NCBI RefSeq assembly: GCF_900172295.1
Contig: NZ_FWFL01000002.1
Location: 248,001-312,000, forward strand
Direction of reading: 5' to 3'
DNA length: 64,000 nt
From: Roseovarius litorisediminis
Lineage (GTDB): Bacteria; Pseudomonadota; Alphaproteobacteria; Rhodobacterales; Rhodobacteraceae
A program made the position numbers and the translations under genes. The notes beneath the pieces are model-generated. The model was not told where the DNA came from and searched no databases. It worked only from the letters and a program-made list of their open reading frames with translations. Positions within the stretch are counted from its first letter, which is position 1. Every line of letters begins with the position of its first letter. Positions 1 through 10,479 of this stretch are shown in pieces.

Positions 1-1064
1 TTTGCGGTCAGGCTGAGGTGCACGCGGTTGCCGTCAAATTCACGGTCCGACGAGGCGCCGAGGTGGTATTTCACATCGCCCGAGCCATCGACATCCTCGG
101 GTTTGAAGCTGCCGCCCTGAAATTCGTTAAAAATGGCGCGGTAGGGTTTGCCCATGACGTTGGCCAGCACCGACAGGCGGCCCCGGTGGGGCATGCCGAT
201 GATGATTTCCTCGACGCCCAGAGATCCGCCGCGCTTGATGATCTGTTCCATCGCGGGAATAAGGCTTTCGCCGCCATCAAGGCCAAAGCGTTTGGTGCCC
301 ATGTATTTGACATGCAGGTATTTTTCAAACCCTTCGGCTTCGACCAGCTTGTTCAGGATCGCCTTGCGGCCTTCGCGGGTGAACTGGATTTCCTTGCCCA
401 GCCCCTCAATGCGTTCTTTCAGCCAGCCAGATTGCTCGGGGTCGGAAATATGCATGTACTGCAGGGCGAAAGTGCCGCAATAGGTGCGGCGCACGATTTC
501 AAGGATTTCGCGGATCGAGGCGACCTGCAGGCCCAGCACGTTGTCGATAAAAATCGGCCGGTCCATGTCGGCCTCGGTAAAGCCATAGGATTTGGGGTCA
601 AGCTCGGGGCGGTTGGGCATCTCGCGCAGGCCCAGCGGGTCAAGGTCGGCCGCCAGATGGCCGCGGATGCGGTAGGCGCGGATGATCATCAGGGCGCGGA
701 CACTGTCCAGAACGGCACGTTTGACCGCGTCATCGCTGACCTCGATGCCCTTTTCAGCGGCCTTGGCGGCGATCTTTTTGCCCGCATCCCTGATCTCGGC
801 GGCGGGATATTCGCCGGTCAGCGCGCTGGTGAGATCGTCGTTGGGCATGGGGGGCCAGTCAGTGCGCGCCCAGCTTGGCCCCTGCGCCTCGTGTTTGACG
901 CTGACCTCATCATCGCCCATCGCCCGAAAGAACGCCTGCCAGGCCTCATCCACGGCATTGGGGTCACTGGCGTACCGGGCATAAAGCTGCTCCAGGTATT
1001 CCGCATTGTGCCCCTGCATGAACGAAGAGGCATGGAACTGGTCGTTGGGGGATTGGTCGGTCAT
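1..1064 (-). CDS. sucA: 2-oxoglutarate dehydrogenase E1 component (N-terminal part)
   Basis: Thiamine-diphosphate-dependent E1 subunit of the 2-oxoglutarate dehydrogenase complex, which decarboxylates 2-oxoglutarate and passes the succinyl group to SucB. About 354 residues are present; the rest lies beyond the left edge. The start at 1064 gives MTDQSPNDQFHASSFMQGHN, then the family-typical segment NAEYLEQLYARYASDP, and the conserved GMPHRGRL motif near residue 290. It is the last visible gene of the minus-strand suc cluster, 97 bp after sucD, with a perfect hairpin in the gap. Identification is firm; only the length is unknown. Confidence 0.96.
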   Translation of the reverse strand, partial: MTDQSPNDQFHASSFMQGHNAEYLEQLYARYASDPNAVDEAWQAFFRAMGDDEVSVKHEAQGPSWARTDWPPMPNDDLTSALTGEYPAAEIRDAGKKIAAKAAEKGIEVSDDAVKRAVLDSVRALMIIRAYRIRGHLAADLDPLGLREMPNRPELDPKSYGFTEADMDRPIFIDNVLGLQVASIREILEIVRRTYCGTFALQYMHISDPEQSGWLKERIEGLGKEIQFTREGRKAILNKLVEAEGFEKYLHVKYMGTKRFGLDGGESLIPAMEQIIKRGGSLGVEEIIIGMPHRGRLSVLANVMGKPYRAIFNEFQGGSFKPEDVDGSGDVKYHLGASSDREFDGNRVHLSLTA

Positions 1065-1125
1065 GGTTGTCTCCCTGAAGAAGCCGTTTTCGATTTTGGA
1101 CAGGCTCGGTACCCAGTGGGATCGG

Positions 1126-1150
1126 TGGCCCGCATGAAAACTGCGGGCCA
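1126..1150. repeat. Perfect inverted repeat between sucD and sucA
   Basis: Two 9-bp arms (TGGCCCGCA at 1126-1134 and TGCGGGCCA at 1142-1150) surround a 7-nt loop. No T-run follows on the minus strand, so it is not a typical intrinsic terminator. It may be an RNA processing or stabilising hairpin that tunes sucD against sucA expression. The structure is seen directly; the role is inferred. Confidence 0.6.
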
Positions 1151-1161
1151 TCCGTTTATCT

Positions 1162-2043
1162 TTATCCAATCGCTTCCATCACTGCCTCACCGAGGCCCGC
1201 AGGGCTGTCGGCGACGATGATGCCAGCGGCGCGCATGGCGTCGATTTTATCCTCGGCACCGCCTTTGCCCCCGGCGACGATGGCACCGGCGTGGCCCATG
1301 CGGCGGCCCGGAGGGGCGGTGCGGCCGGCGATAAAGCCTGCGGTGGGCTTCCAGCGGCCCTTTTTCTTTTCATCGATCAGGAATTGCGCGGCTTCTTCTT
1401 CGGCCGAGCCACCGATTTCACCGATCATGATGATCGATTCCGTTTCGTCATCGGCCAGGAACCATTCCAGCACGTCGATATGCTCGGTTCCTTTGATCGG
1501 GTCGCCGCCGATGCCCACGGCGGTGGATTGGCCCAGACCCAGATCGGTGGTCTGTTTGACCGCCTCGTAGGTGAGCGTGCCCGATCGGCTGAGAACGCCA
1601 CAGCTGCCGCGTTTGTGGATATGGCCGGGCATGATGCCGATCTTGCAGGCGCCGGGGGTGATCACGCCGGGGCAGTTGGGGCCGACGAGGCGGGATTTCG
1701 AGCCTTCGAGCGCGCGTTTGACGCGCATCATGTCCAGGACGGGGATACCTTCGGTGATGGCAATGATCACCTCCATCTCGGCATCAATTGCCTCAAGGAT
1801 ACTGTCCGCCGCGAAGGGGGGCGGGACGTAGATCACGCTGGCATTGGCGCCGGTGGTATGGCGGGCCTCGTGGACCGAGTTGAAGACCGGCAGATCAAGA
1901 TGCGTCTGCCCGCCTTTGCCCGGCGTCACGCCGCCAACCATCTTGGTGCCATAGGCAATCGCCTGTTCGGTGTGGAACGTCCCCTGCGAGCCGGTGAGGC
2001 CCTGACAGATGACTTTGGTGTTTTCGTCGATGAGGACTGCCAT
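1162..2043 (-). CDS. sucD: Succinyl-CoA ligase (ADP-forming) subunit alpha
   Basis: Alpha subunit of succinyl-CoA synthetase, 293 residues, a normal family length. It makes ATP or GTP from succinyl-CoA together with SucC. The CoA-binding region [18 protein letters not shown] lies near residues 16-33, and the phosphorylated histidine is His251 in [13 protein letters not shown]. The start at 2043 has an AAGGAG ribosome-binding site. Normally this gene directly follows sucC; here a sulfotransferase-like gene and a second copy of the sucD 5' tip (3184-3267) intervene. The intact gene looks fully functional. Confidence 0.97.
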   Translation of the reverse strand: MAVLIDENTKVICQGLTGSQGTFHTEQAIAYGTKMVGGVTPGKGGQTHLDLPVFNSVHEARHTTGANASVIYVPPPFAADSILEAIDAEMEVIIAITEGIPVLDMMRVKRALEGSKSRLVGPNCPGVITPGACKIGIMPGHIHKRGSCGVLSRSGTLTYEAVKQTTDLGLGQSTAVGIGGDPIKGTEHIDVLEWFLADDETESIIMIGEIGGSAEEEAAQFLIDEKKKGRWKPTAGFIAGRTAPPGRRMGHAGAIVAGGKGGAEDKIDAMRAAGIIVADSPAGLGEAVMEAIG

Positions 2044-2054
2044 TGATCGGCTCC

Positions 2055-3170
2055 TTAAGTCTGCGTTGGAATTTTTTTAGGATGAGGTGTGACGTTGTCG
2101 GGGGTCAGAACGTGGGCGACTTTCAATTCATTCCTGTCGAGCACAACCATCTCGCCCAGCCGCAACTTGATAAAGAGCTGCGTCATCAGATCAAGGGCGC
2201 GCCTTTTAGTCGTTGCGTCAGGTGGTGGAGGCCTTTGCGGGGCTTCTGAAAAAAGCGTATCGCGATCCGGGAAAAAACTGCGCCTGATCCTTTCGTTCCC
2301 GTCTTTTACGTAGGATTTCAGCTCTTTTCTCAGTTCCGGGTCCAGTTGAAGAGGCGGGTCACCGGCTGACATTTGCATCAGTCTGGGGACCAATCCCTTG
2401 CGCAATGGGTTGAAGCCACCTTTGGGCAGCACTTCGGGGATTCGCTTGTTCATCGCAAGCAAGCATTCTGTGGCAGCGGCGGAAAGCGATTTATTGGCAC
2501 GGCTTGGGCGCTGAAGCGGTTTAGGATCAATCCCGCAGAACTGGCAGAAATCATCGATCACGTCGCCATTGACCAGAAAGGATTTGTCCATCAGGCGCAC
2601 GTTCAGGCGGTCGCGTCCAATCGCATCGCTCCAGTTTTGTACAGTCGTATGGTAATCGAATTCCTGCAGTCTGCTTTTGAAAAAGGGCTCAAATTCCTCT
2701 GTGCCACCGCGCTTTACAAATTCCGAATAGGAGCTCTGGACAAGGTCAAGCTGATTCCGGATGTAGAGAATGTAGTGCCTTTGATCGAAATGCTGCGCAA
2801 AAATATCATCGAGTGCTTTGATTGCTTCTTTGTCGCGCAGCCAGGGGACCATATGCTCGGATGAAAAAACGGCAACGGGCTCGGTCCAGCGTTTGACGTC
2901 CCTGTCCAGGTTTGAAAGCGTTTTTGCGGCCATTTCTTTCTGCGCATCAAGCGTCGGCACCTCATAGCGCGCCCTTGCGCTCTTGATCGGAATTTGCCGG
3001 TTCAAATTTGCAAGCGCAGCCATCGGGTATTCAAGCTGACTATGATGCACAGAGTCGATGACGCCATACCGAACACCCTGACGCGCCAGACCTTCAACGT
3101 TTTCGATCAGAAACAGCTGAATAGAACTGGACCCGGTTTTGGGGGCACCTATATGGATGATTGCTTTCAT
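2055..3170 (-). CDS. Sulfotransferase-like P-loop protein inserted in the suc operon
   Basis: A 371-residue protein starting [20 protein letters not shown]. The [11 protein letters not shown] loop at residues 6-16 resembles the 5'-phosphosulfate-binding loop of PAPS-dependent sulfotransferases, and VAVFSSEHM plus [19 protein letters not shown] resemble the 3'-phosphate-binding segment. The acceptor substrate cannot be inferred. It sits between sucC and sucD with only 11 bp to the sucD start, so it should be co-transcribed with TCA genes although it has no evident metabolic link to them. By eye its base composition is less GC-rich than its neighbours. With the flanking sucD remnant, this points to acquisition by insertion. 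Confidence 0.75.
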   Translation of the reverse strand: MKAIIHIGAPKTGSSSIQLFLIENVEGLARQGVRYGVIDSVHHSQLEYPMAALANLNRQIPIKSARARYEVPTLDAQKEMAAKTLSNLDRDVKRWTEPVAVFSSEHMVPWLRDKEAIKALDDIFAQHFDQRHYILYIRNQLDLVQSSYSEFVKRGGTEEFEPFFKSRLQEFDYHTTVQNWSDAIGRDRLNVRLMDKSFLVNGDVIDDFCQFCGIDPKPLQRPSRANKSLSAAATECLLAMNKRIPEVLPKGGFNPLRKGLVPRLMQMSAGDPPLQLDPELRKELKSYVKDGNERIRRSFFPDRDTLFSEAPQRPPPPDATTKRRALDLMTQLFIKLRLGEMVVLDRNELKVAHVLTPDNVTPHPKKIPTQT

Positions 3171-3183
3171 TGCTGAAGTTAAA

Positions 3184-3267
3184 TCATTCGTATGGGAGGC
3201 CAGACATCTGCGGGCCAGTGAGACCCTGACAGATGACTTTGGTATTTTCGTCGTTGCGGACGGCCAT
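3184..3267 (-). pseudogene. Duplicated 5' tip of sucD (27-codon remnant)
   Basis: This short reading frame begins [20 protein letters not shown] and stops after 27 codons. Its first 20 codons match those of intact sucD (2043 downward) at 53 of 60 bases by my hand alignment, with three amino-acid differences (positions 4, 5 and 19). It lies 4 bp after the sucC stop with an AAGGGG ribosome-binding site, exactly where sucD is expected. Similarity ends where the sequence runs into the sulfotransferase upstream region, so it is probably a scar of that gene's insertion. It may still be translated and couple translation to the next gene 13 bp away. Confidence 0.8.
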
Positions 3268-3271
3268 TTTC

Positions 3272-4465
3272 TTACCCCTTCACCGCTTTCACGATCTTCT
3301 GGGCGCCATCCTTGAGGTCGTCCGCGGCGATCACGTCCACGTCCGAATTGTTGATGATCTCTTTGCCTTTTTCCACGTTGGTGCCTTCAAGCCGCACAAC
3401 CAATGGCACTTGCAGGCCGACCTCTTTGACCGCGGCGACAACGCCTTCGGCAATGACATCGCAGCGCATGATGCCGCCGAAGATGTTCACAAGGATGCCT
3501 TTGACCTGCGGGTCCGAGGTGATGATCTTGAACGCCTCGGTGACTTTTTCCTTGGTCGCCCCGCCGCCGACGTCTAGGAAGTTGGCCGGCTCGGCGCCGT
3601 AAAGCTTGATGATGTCCATAGTGGCCATCGCCAGACCTGCGCCGTTGACCATGCAGCCGATTTCGCCGTCCAGAGCGATATAGTTGAGATCGTATTTGGA
3701 CGCCTCAAGCTCTTTTGGGTCTTCTTCGGTGGTGTCACGCAATTCAGCGATGTCGCGGTGACGGTAGACGGCGTTGCTGTCGAAACCCATCTTGGCGTCA
3801 AGGCATTTCAGATCGCCCGCGTCGGTTATGATAAGCGGGTTGATCTCGAGCATCTCCATGTCCTTGTCCAGGAACATTTTGTAAAGCGTGCCCATCAGCG
3901 CAACACATTGTTTGACCTGCTTGCCCTCAAGCCCGAGGTTGAAAGCGATGCGGCGGCCATGGAAGGCCTGATAGCCGGTGGCGGGATCGACGCTGAAGCT
4001 GAGGATCTTGTCGGGGGTCGAATGTGCCACTTCTTCGATGTCCATGCCGCCTTCGGTCGAGCAGACAAAGCTGACGCGGCTGGACTGGCGATCGACCAGA
4101 AGGGCCAGATACATCTCGTTCTGGATGCCTGCGCCGTCTTCGATGTAGATGCGGTTGACCTGCTTGCCTGCCGGGCCGGTCTGTTTGGTGACCAGTGTGC
4201 GGCCCAGCATGCGCTTGGCTTCTTCTGCGGCCTCTTCGACCGATTTGGCCAGACGGACGCCGCCAGCCTCGCCTGCGCCGGGTTCCTTGAATGTGCCTTT
4301 GCCGCGGCCGCCCGCGTGGATCTGGGCCTTGACCACCCAGAGGGGGCCATCCAATTCGCCGGCGGCGGTTTTGGCTTCTTCAGCCCTGAGAACGACACGG
4401 CCATCCGAGACCGGGGCGCCGTAGGAGCGAAGAAGGGCCTTCGCCTGATACTCATGGATATTCAT
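3272..4465 (-). CDS. sucC: Succinyl-CoA ligase (ADP-forming) subunit beta
   Basis: Beta subunit of succinyl-CoA synthetase, 397 residues from [19 protein letters not shown], the usual alphaproteobacterial start; an in-frame upstream extension to 4507 is unlikely to be coding. The ATP-grasp fold is visible ([15 protein letters not shown], and EINPLIIT for metal and nucleotide binding), followed by the ligase domain with [14 protein letters not shown] and [10 protein letters not shown]. It is the first gene of the sucC-sucD-sucA unit, and paired TGTGATCACA palindromes lie about 110-140 bp upstream of its start. Confidence 0.97.
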   Translation of the reverse strand: MNIHEYQAKALLRSYGAPVSDGRVVLRAEEAKTAAGELDGPLWVVKAQIHAGGRGKGTFKEPGAGEAGGVRLAKSVEEAAEEAKRMLGRTLVTKQTGPAGKQVNRIYIEDGAGIQNEMYLALLVDRQSSRVSFVCSTEGGMDIEEVAHSTPDKILSFSVDPATGYQAFHGRRIAFNLGLEGKQVKQCVALMGTLYKMFLDKDMEMLEINPLIITDAGDLKCLDAKMGFDSNAVYRHRDIAELRDTTEEDPKELEASKYDLNYIALDGEIGCMVNGAGLAMATMDIIKLYGAEPANFLDVGGGATKEKVTEAFKIITSDPQVKGILVNIFGGIMRCDVIAEGVVAAVKEVGLQVPLVVRLEGTNVEKGKEIINNSDVDVIAADDLKDGAQKIVKAVKG

Positions 4466-4572
4466 GAAACTGTCCCGTTTTGCTGCGATTTGGACAGGTA
4501 TAGGCACAAGGTTGATGGGTAATTAAACGATTTTTTGTCAAAAGGTGGGTTTTGGGGTGAATTAGTGAAATT

Positions 4573-4603
4573 TGTGATCACAGTCTTAAATCGTGTGATC
4601 ACA
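4573..4603. promoter_or_regulatory. Paired TGTGATCACA palindromes upstream of sucC
   Basis: Two perfect 10-bp palindromes occupy 4573-4582 and 4594-4603, 21 bp apart centre to centre, about two helical turns, so two dimers could bind the same face. The same element recurs before sdhC (17136-17275). The half-sites abut with no spacer, which differs from the CRP/FNR layout; a GntR-type regulator is one possibility. The sites are seen directly; the regulator is unknown. Confidence 0.65.
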
Positions 4604-4629
4604 AAATGGGAAACTTGAAAAATTAAAAG

Positions 4630-4671
4630 CAATTTTAAAAGAATCAGGGCCGGGAAACCCCAGCCCTGATT
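4630..4671 (-). terminator. Intrinsic terminator of mdh
   Basis: Arms AATCAGGGC (4642-4650) and GCCCTGATT (4663-4671) form a 9-bp hairpin with a 12-nt loop. On the minus strand it is followed by a T-rich tail and lies just after the mdh stop. It separates mdh from the suc genes, so sucC needs its own promoter. Confidence 0.8.
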
Positions 4672-4692
4672 GCATTATTTCCGGTGCGAAGA

Positions 4693-6568
<1,876 letters not shown>

Positions 6569-6745
6569 GTCTTGTGTCGCAGATGGTGAAAGCCGTGGTG
6601 GGCCATCCTTTCGGCGGGCTGAATAATTGAAGCTGAAAGATGCGGCCAAGCTGGGGAAATGCCGCAGGTTTTGGTTTGATGTCGGGTATTTTCTGCGCTG
6701 CGGCGAGAAAGCGCTTGAACATTTCCATTGAAAAATGGCATTCCT

Positions 6746-6762
6746 GCGCAAGATTATTGCGG
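6746..6762. promoter_or_regulatory. GCGCAA-N5-TTGCGC-like palindrome before mcl2
   Basis: Reads GCGCAA, GATTA, TTGCGG, matching the palindrome at 34161-34177 at 11 of 12 arm positions. It ends 25 bp before the mcl2 start and may overlap the promoter or leader. It belongs to a recurring motif in front of acetyl-CoA assimilation genes in this window. Confidence 0.5.
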
Positions 6763-6787
6763 AAAAGATTCAGGCGAGGAGTGCCAG

Positions 6788-7648
6788 ATGGACACCAGCA
6801 CACACCCCTATCGTTCGGTGCTATATATTCCGGGTTCGAAAGAAAGGGCGCTGGACAAGGCGCGCACCCTGCCGACGGATGCAATCATTTTCGACCTAGA
6901 AGATGCCGTGGCCCCCGATGCCAAGGCAAGCGCCCGTACGACCCTGGCGGCGGCCTTGCGCGAAGGCGGTTTTGGTAAACGGGCCAAGATCGTGCGGATC
7001 AATGCGCTGACTACCGAATGGGGTCTTGAGGATGTGCGCGTACTGCGCGATGCCGGAGCGGATGCGATTTTGCTGCCCAAGGTCAACACCCGCTCGGACG
7101 TTGATAATCTGGCCGATCTGTTAAGTCCGACAATGCCGATCTGGACGATGATGGAAACGCCCGTCAGCGTGTTCAACGCACGCGATATCGCGGCGCATGG
7201 CCGGGTGACGGGGCTGGTGACCGGCACTAATGACCTGACCAAGGATCTGAATTGCCGCTATCGGGTTGACCGCCTGCCACTGATGACGGCATTGCAGATG
7301 ATCGTCATGGCGGCGCGTGCGGCAAGGATCGTGGCGATCGACGGGGTTTATAACCGGTTCCGTGATGGTGACGGACTGAAGGCCGAATGCGAGCAGGGCC
7401 GCGATCTGGGTTTTGATGGCAAGACGCTGATCCACCCGGCACAGATCGAAGTGACGAACACCGCCTTTGCGCCCACCCAATCCGAGGTCGAACTGGCGGG
7501 GCGGCAAATCGCGGCCTATGAGCAAAGCATGGCCTCGGGTCAGGGCGTTGCCGTGGTGGATGGTCAGATCGTGGAAAATCTACATGTGGTTGCGGCCAAG
7601 CGTATACTGGCCAAAGCTGAGGCAATTGCCCAAATGGCAGCGGAGTAA
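6788..7648 (+). CDS. mcl2: CitE/HpcH-family protein, probable (3S)-malyl-CoA thioesterase
   Basis: A 286-residue member of the HpcH/HpaI aldolase and citrate lyase beta-subunit family, starting MDTSTHPYRSVLYIPGSKER. Typical elements are IIFDLEDAVAPDAK, ILLPKVNTR, WTMMETPVSVFNA and GFDGKTLIHPAQI, which hold the Mg- and CoA-binding residues. Length and sequence style fit Rhodobacter Mcl2, the malyl-CoA thioesterase that releases malate in the EMC pathway, better than the longer lyase Mcl1. Co-transcription with mesaconyl-CoA hydratase (mch) supports this. A lyase role cannot be excluded from sequence alone. Confidence 0.85.
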   Translation: MDTSTHPYRSVLYIPGSKERALDKARTLPTDAIIFDLEDAVAPDAKASARTTLAAALREGGFGKRAKIVRINALTTEWGLEDVRVLRDAGADAILLPKVNTRSDVDNLADLLSPTMPIWTMMETPVSVFNARDIAAHGRVTGLVTGTNDLTKDLNCRYRVDRLPLMTALQMIVMAARAARIVAIDGVYNRFRDGDGLKAECEQGRDLGFDGKTLIHPAQIEVTNTAFAPTQSEVELAGRQIAAYEQSMASGQGVAVVDGQIVENLHVVAAKRILAKAEAIAQMAAE

Positions 7649-7651
7649 ATC

Positions 7652-8200
7652 ATGACCCTATTATTTATCGGCCTGATCCTGTGGACGGGGGCGCATCTTT
7701 TCAAGCGTATTGCGCCACAAAAACGCGCGGCGATGGGCGACAAGGGCAAGGGCCTGGTCGCTGTCGGCATTCTGGCCGGTCTGGTACTGATGGTGATCGG
7801 CTATCGCGGCGCTGAAGTGATTGATATCTGGTATCCTCCGATCTGGACGGTGCATCTGAACAACCTGTTGATGCTGATCGCCGTTTTCATCTTTGGCATG
7901 AGCGCCACGACAGGCCGGTTGCGCGGGCGCATGCGCCATCCGCAACTGACGGCGGTGCGTATCTGGGCAGGGGCGCACTTGCTGGTAAACGGCGATCTGG
8001 CCTCGATTATCCTGTTTGGCGGGTTGTTGATCTGGGCGCTGCTGGAGGTGGTATTGATCAACAGGTCCGAGCCTTGGGATCGTCCCGCGCCGGGGCACGC
8101 CAAGAAAGATCCGGTGCTGATCGCCATCACGCTGGTGATGTTCGGTATTATGACCGCCATTCACGCCTGGCTGGGCGTCTGGCCGTTTCCGGGGTATTAA
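7652..8200 (+). CDS. NnrU family membrane protein
   Basis: A 182-residue membrane protein with about five hydrophobic helices. MTLLFIGLILWTGAHLFKR at the N-terminus and RIWAGAHLLVNGDLASIILF in the middle are typical of the NnrU family. NnrU was named from denitrification clusters, but homologues occur widely without nitrate-respiration genes, as here; its biochemical function is unclear. It starts 3 bp after mcl2 and ends 3 bp before the DUF1737 gene, so it is part of the mcl2-mch operon. Confidence 0.88.
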   Translation: MTLLFIGLILWTGAHLFKRIAPQKRAAMGDKGKGLVAVGILAGLVLMVIGYRGAEVIDIWYPPIWTVHLNNLLMLIAVFIFGMSATTGRLRGRMRHPQLTAVRIWAGAHLLVNGDLASIILFGGLLIWALLEVVLINRSEPWDRPAPGHAKKDPVLIAITLVMFGIMTAIHAWLGVWPFPGY

Positions 8201-8203
8201 GAC

Positions 8204-8407
8204 ATGAAACTTTACCGTTTTCTGACAGCGGATGACACATCGGCCTTTTGTCACAAAGTGACAGATGCCCTGAACAAGGGCTGGGAATTGCACGGATCGC
8301 CCACCTATGCCTTTGATCACGCAAATGGTGTGATGCGCTGCGGTCAGGCCGTGGTGAAAGAGGCGGACGGTACCTATACCCCCGACATCAAGCTGGGAGA
8401 GCAGTAA
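8204..8407 (+). CDS. DUF1737 small protein
   Basis: A 67-residue soluble protein, MKLYRFLTADDTSAFCHKVT at the start, with the GWELHGSPTYAFD segment that defines DUF1737. No catalytic residues or function are known. It is sandwiched with 2-3 bp gaps between nnrU and mch, so translational coupling is likely. Being kept in an EMC operon could hint at an accessory role, but this is only contextual. Confidence 0.88.
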   Translation: MKLYRFLTADDTSAFCHKVTDALNKGWELHGSPTYAFDHANGVMRCGQAVVKEADGTYTPDIKLGEQ

Positions 8408-8409
8408 TA

Positions 8410-9441
8410 ATGGCCAAAACCAACCCGGGCCGGTTTTTTGAGGATTACACGGTGGGCGAGACGATCCACCATGCGGTGCCGCGCACGGTATCGGGCGGTG
8501 AACGCGCGCTCTATCATGCGCTCTATCCCGCGCGCCATGCACTCTATTCCTCGGATGAATTTGCCCGCAGTTGCGGATTGCCCGCCAGCCCGCTGGATGA
8601 TCTGGCGGCCTTTCACGTGGTTTTCGGCAAGACGGTGCCCGACATCTCGCTGAATGCGCTGGCCAATCTGGGTTATGCCGAAGGACGGTGGCTAAAGCCG
8701 GTGTATCCCGGTGACACGATCCATTCCACGTCCGAGGTGATCGGCCTGAAGCAGAACTCGAACGGAAAATCCGGTGTTGTCTGGGTGCGTACCAAGGGCC
8801 GCAATCAGCGGGCCGAAGTAGTGCTGGACTATGTGCGCTGGGTGATGGTGCGCAAACGCGATTTTGATGCGCCTGCCCCCGAGGTTGTGATCCCCGATCT
8901 GGCCCCGGCGCTGGCGGCGTCGGATCTGACCATTCCCGATGGGCTGAATTTCACCAACTACGATTTCACGCTGGCCGGTGAGGCGCATCGCTGGGGCGAT
9001 TACGAGGTGGGTGAAAAGATCGACCATGTTGATGGTGTGACCGTCGAAGAGGCCGAGCATATGATGGCGACGCGCCTGTGGCAGAACACTGCCAAGGTGC
9101 ATTTCGATATCGGCTCGCGCCCGGATGGTCGGCGGCTGATCTATGGCGGGCATGTGATTTCAATGGCGCGCACGCTGTCGTTCAACGGGCTGGCCAATGC
9201 GCAGATCATTGCGGGCCTGAACGGCGGGACCCATGCCAACCCGTGTTACAGTGGTGACACGATCAAGGCATGGTCCGAGGTGCTGGACCGCGCCGAAACA
9301 TCGGCGCCGGGTGTCGGCGCGCTACGTCTGCGGCTGGTGGCCACCAAGGGCGGCGAGGCGTTCACGCTGAAAGGCGAAGATGGCAAATACCTGCCTCATG
9401 TGATGCTGGATCTGGATTACTGGGCGCTGATCCCGCTTTGA
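8410..9441 (+). CDS. mch: Mesaconyl-CoA hydratase (2-methylmalyl-CoA dehydratase)
   Basis: A 343-residue enzyme of the MaoC-like hotdog fold, matching the length of Rhodobacter Mch. It interconverts mesaconyl-C1-CoA and beta-methylmalyl-CoA in the EMC pathway. Visible landmarks are FFEDYTVGETIHHAVPRTVS at the N-terminus, the repeated hydratase segments around PVYPGDTIHSTSEV and NPCYSGDTIKAWSEVL, and a second MaoC-like half beginning DYEVGEKIDHVDGVTVE. It starts 2 bp after DUF1737 with a GGGAGAG site. Its 3' end overlaps the convergent LysR gene by 25 bp. Confidence 0.95.
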   Translation: MAKTNPGRFFEDYTVGETIHHAVPRTVSGGERALYHALYPARHALYSSDEFARSCGLPASPLDDLAAFHVVFGKTVPDISLNALANLGYAEGRWLKPVYPGDTIHSTSEVIGLKQNSNGKSGVVWVRTKGRNQRAEVVLDYVRWVMVRKRDFDAPAPEVVIPDLAPALAASDLTIPDGLNFTNYDFTLAGEAHRWGDYEVGEKIDHVDGVTVEEAEHMMATRLWQNTAKVHFDIGSRPDGRRLIYGGHVISMARTLSFNGLANAQIIAGLNGGTHANPCYSGDTIKAWSEVLDRAETSAPGVGALRLRLVATKGGEAFTLKGEDGKYLPHVMLDLDYWALIPL

Positions 9442-10376
9442 TCGGGTGGGCAGGTCAAGGCTTGCGCGGCACTGCTGCCCCTCCAGTTTTCAATGGCTTC
9501 CAGAAAGGCGGAAACCGGTTTTCGGGAGCGGCCGGGGATTCGGCCGGACAGCAGTTGCAGGCCGGGAAGGCCGGGTTCAAGCGGCAGGGTTAAGAGGGTG
9601 TCGCCGCCGTAGGAAAGGGCTGTCAGCGGGCGCATCGACAATATGGCCAGACCGGCCCCGGCCCCCACGAGGCTACGCACCATTTCGGTGCTGTCGGCTT
9701 GGGCCGCGATATGGGGGGCTAACCCGTTTTGCCGGAACAGGCGGCTGATATAAGGCCGTGCCAGCGGGCGATCCAGTTGCACCAAAGGAAACCGGGCGAC
9801 ATCCGCCAGGGTGACTGCACCGCCCTGGGCAATTTCATGGCCCTGAGGCGCCAGCACATAAGGCGGCAGGTCCAGCAATACGCTTGTTTCGATGCCGGGA
9901 CGCAAATCCTGACCGGCAAAAAGAATGGTATCCAGTTGGCCGGCCAGCATGGCCTCTTGCGCGCTATCGTTGTCATGCTCAAAAAGCTCTAGCCGCAGAT
10001 CAGGATTTGCCCGGATCATCGGGCAGAGGAGCGTTGGCAAAAAGGCAGGGGCCACCGGCGCGTAATAGCCGATACGCAGGGTGCCGGTCAGGGTTTGGGC
10101 CAGGGCACGACCCTGATCCATGATGCCGCTGTATTCTTCAAGCAATGTCCGGAACCGGGCCGCCATGTCCCGCCCTTCGGGGGTTGGTACAACACCGCGG
10201 GCGCGGGTGCGGATCAGCAGGTCGGCGCCGAATTCGGCCTCGACCTGATCCAGCATCGCGGCAATGGCCGAGGCGGCAACGTTCAGATCACGTGCGGCGG
10301 CGGTAATTGAGCCATGTTCGACGGTTGCCACAAAGGCGCGCAGGGCCCGCAGGGAAAGGCGAAGATCGATGTGCAT
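9417..10376 (-). CDS. LysR-family transcriptional regulator
   Basis: A 319-residue LysR protein. The N-terminal winged helix-turn-helix is LRALRAFVATVEHGSITAAA then DLNVAASAIAAMLDQVE, and the effector domain starts near residue 92 (GTLRIGYYAPVAPAF). It is divergent from the sterol desaturase-like gene across a 103-bp AT-rich gap, so that gene is a possible target. It is also convergent with mch, overlapping it by 25 bp. The effector is unknown. Confidence 0.9.
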   Translation of the reverse strand: MHIDLRLSLRALRAFVATVEHGSITAAARDLNVAASAIAAMLDQVEAEFGADLLIRTRARGVVPTPEGRDMAARFRTLLEEYSGIMDQGRALAQTLTGTLRIGYYAPVAPAFLPTLLCPMIRANPDLRLELFEHDNDSAQEAMLAGQLDTILFAGQDLRPGIETSVLLDLPPYVLAPQGHEIAQGGAVTLADVARFPLVQLDRPLARPYISRLFRQNGLAPHIAAQADSTEMVRSLVGAGAGLAILSMRPLTALSYGGDTLLTLPLEPGLPGLQLLSGRIPGRSRKPVSAFLEAIENWRGSSAAQALTCPPDQSGISAQ

Positions 10377-10479
10377 GACTAAACCCCGGTTTTTCAGATA
10401 TCAATTCACATCTTATTCTAATTTTCCATTAATTGAAGCTATGGCAGAGTAAGCCTGTCGCTGAAACAGGAGCCCCGAT

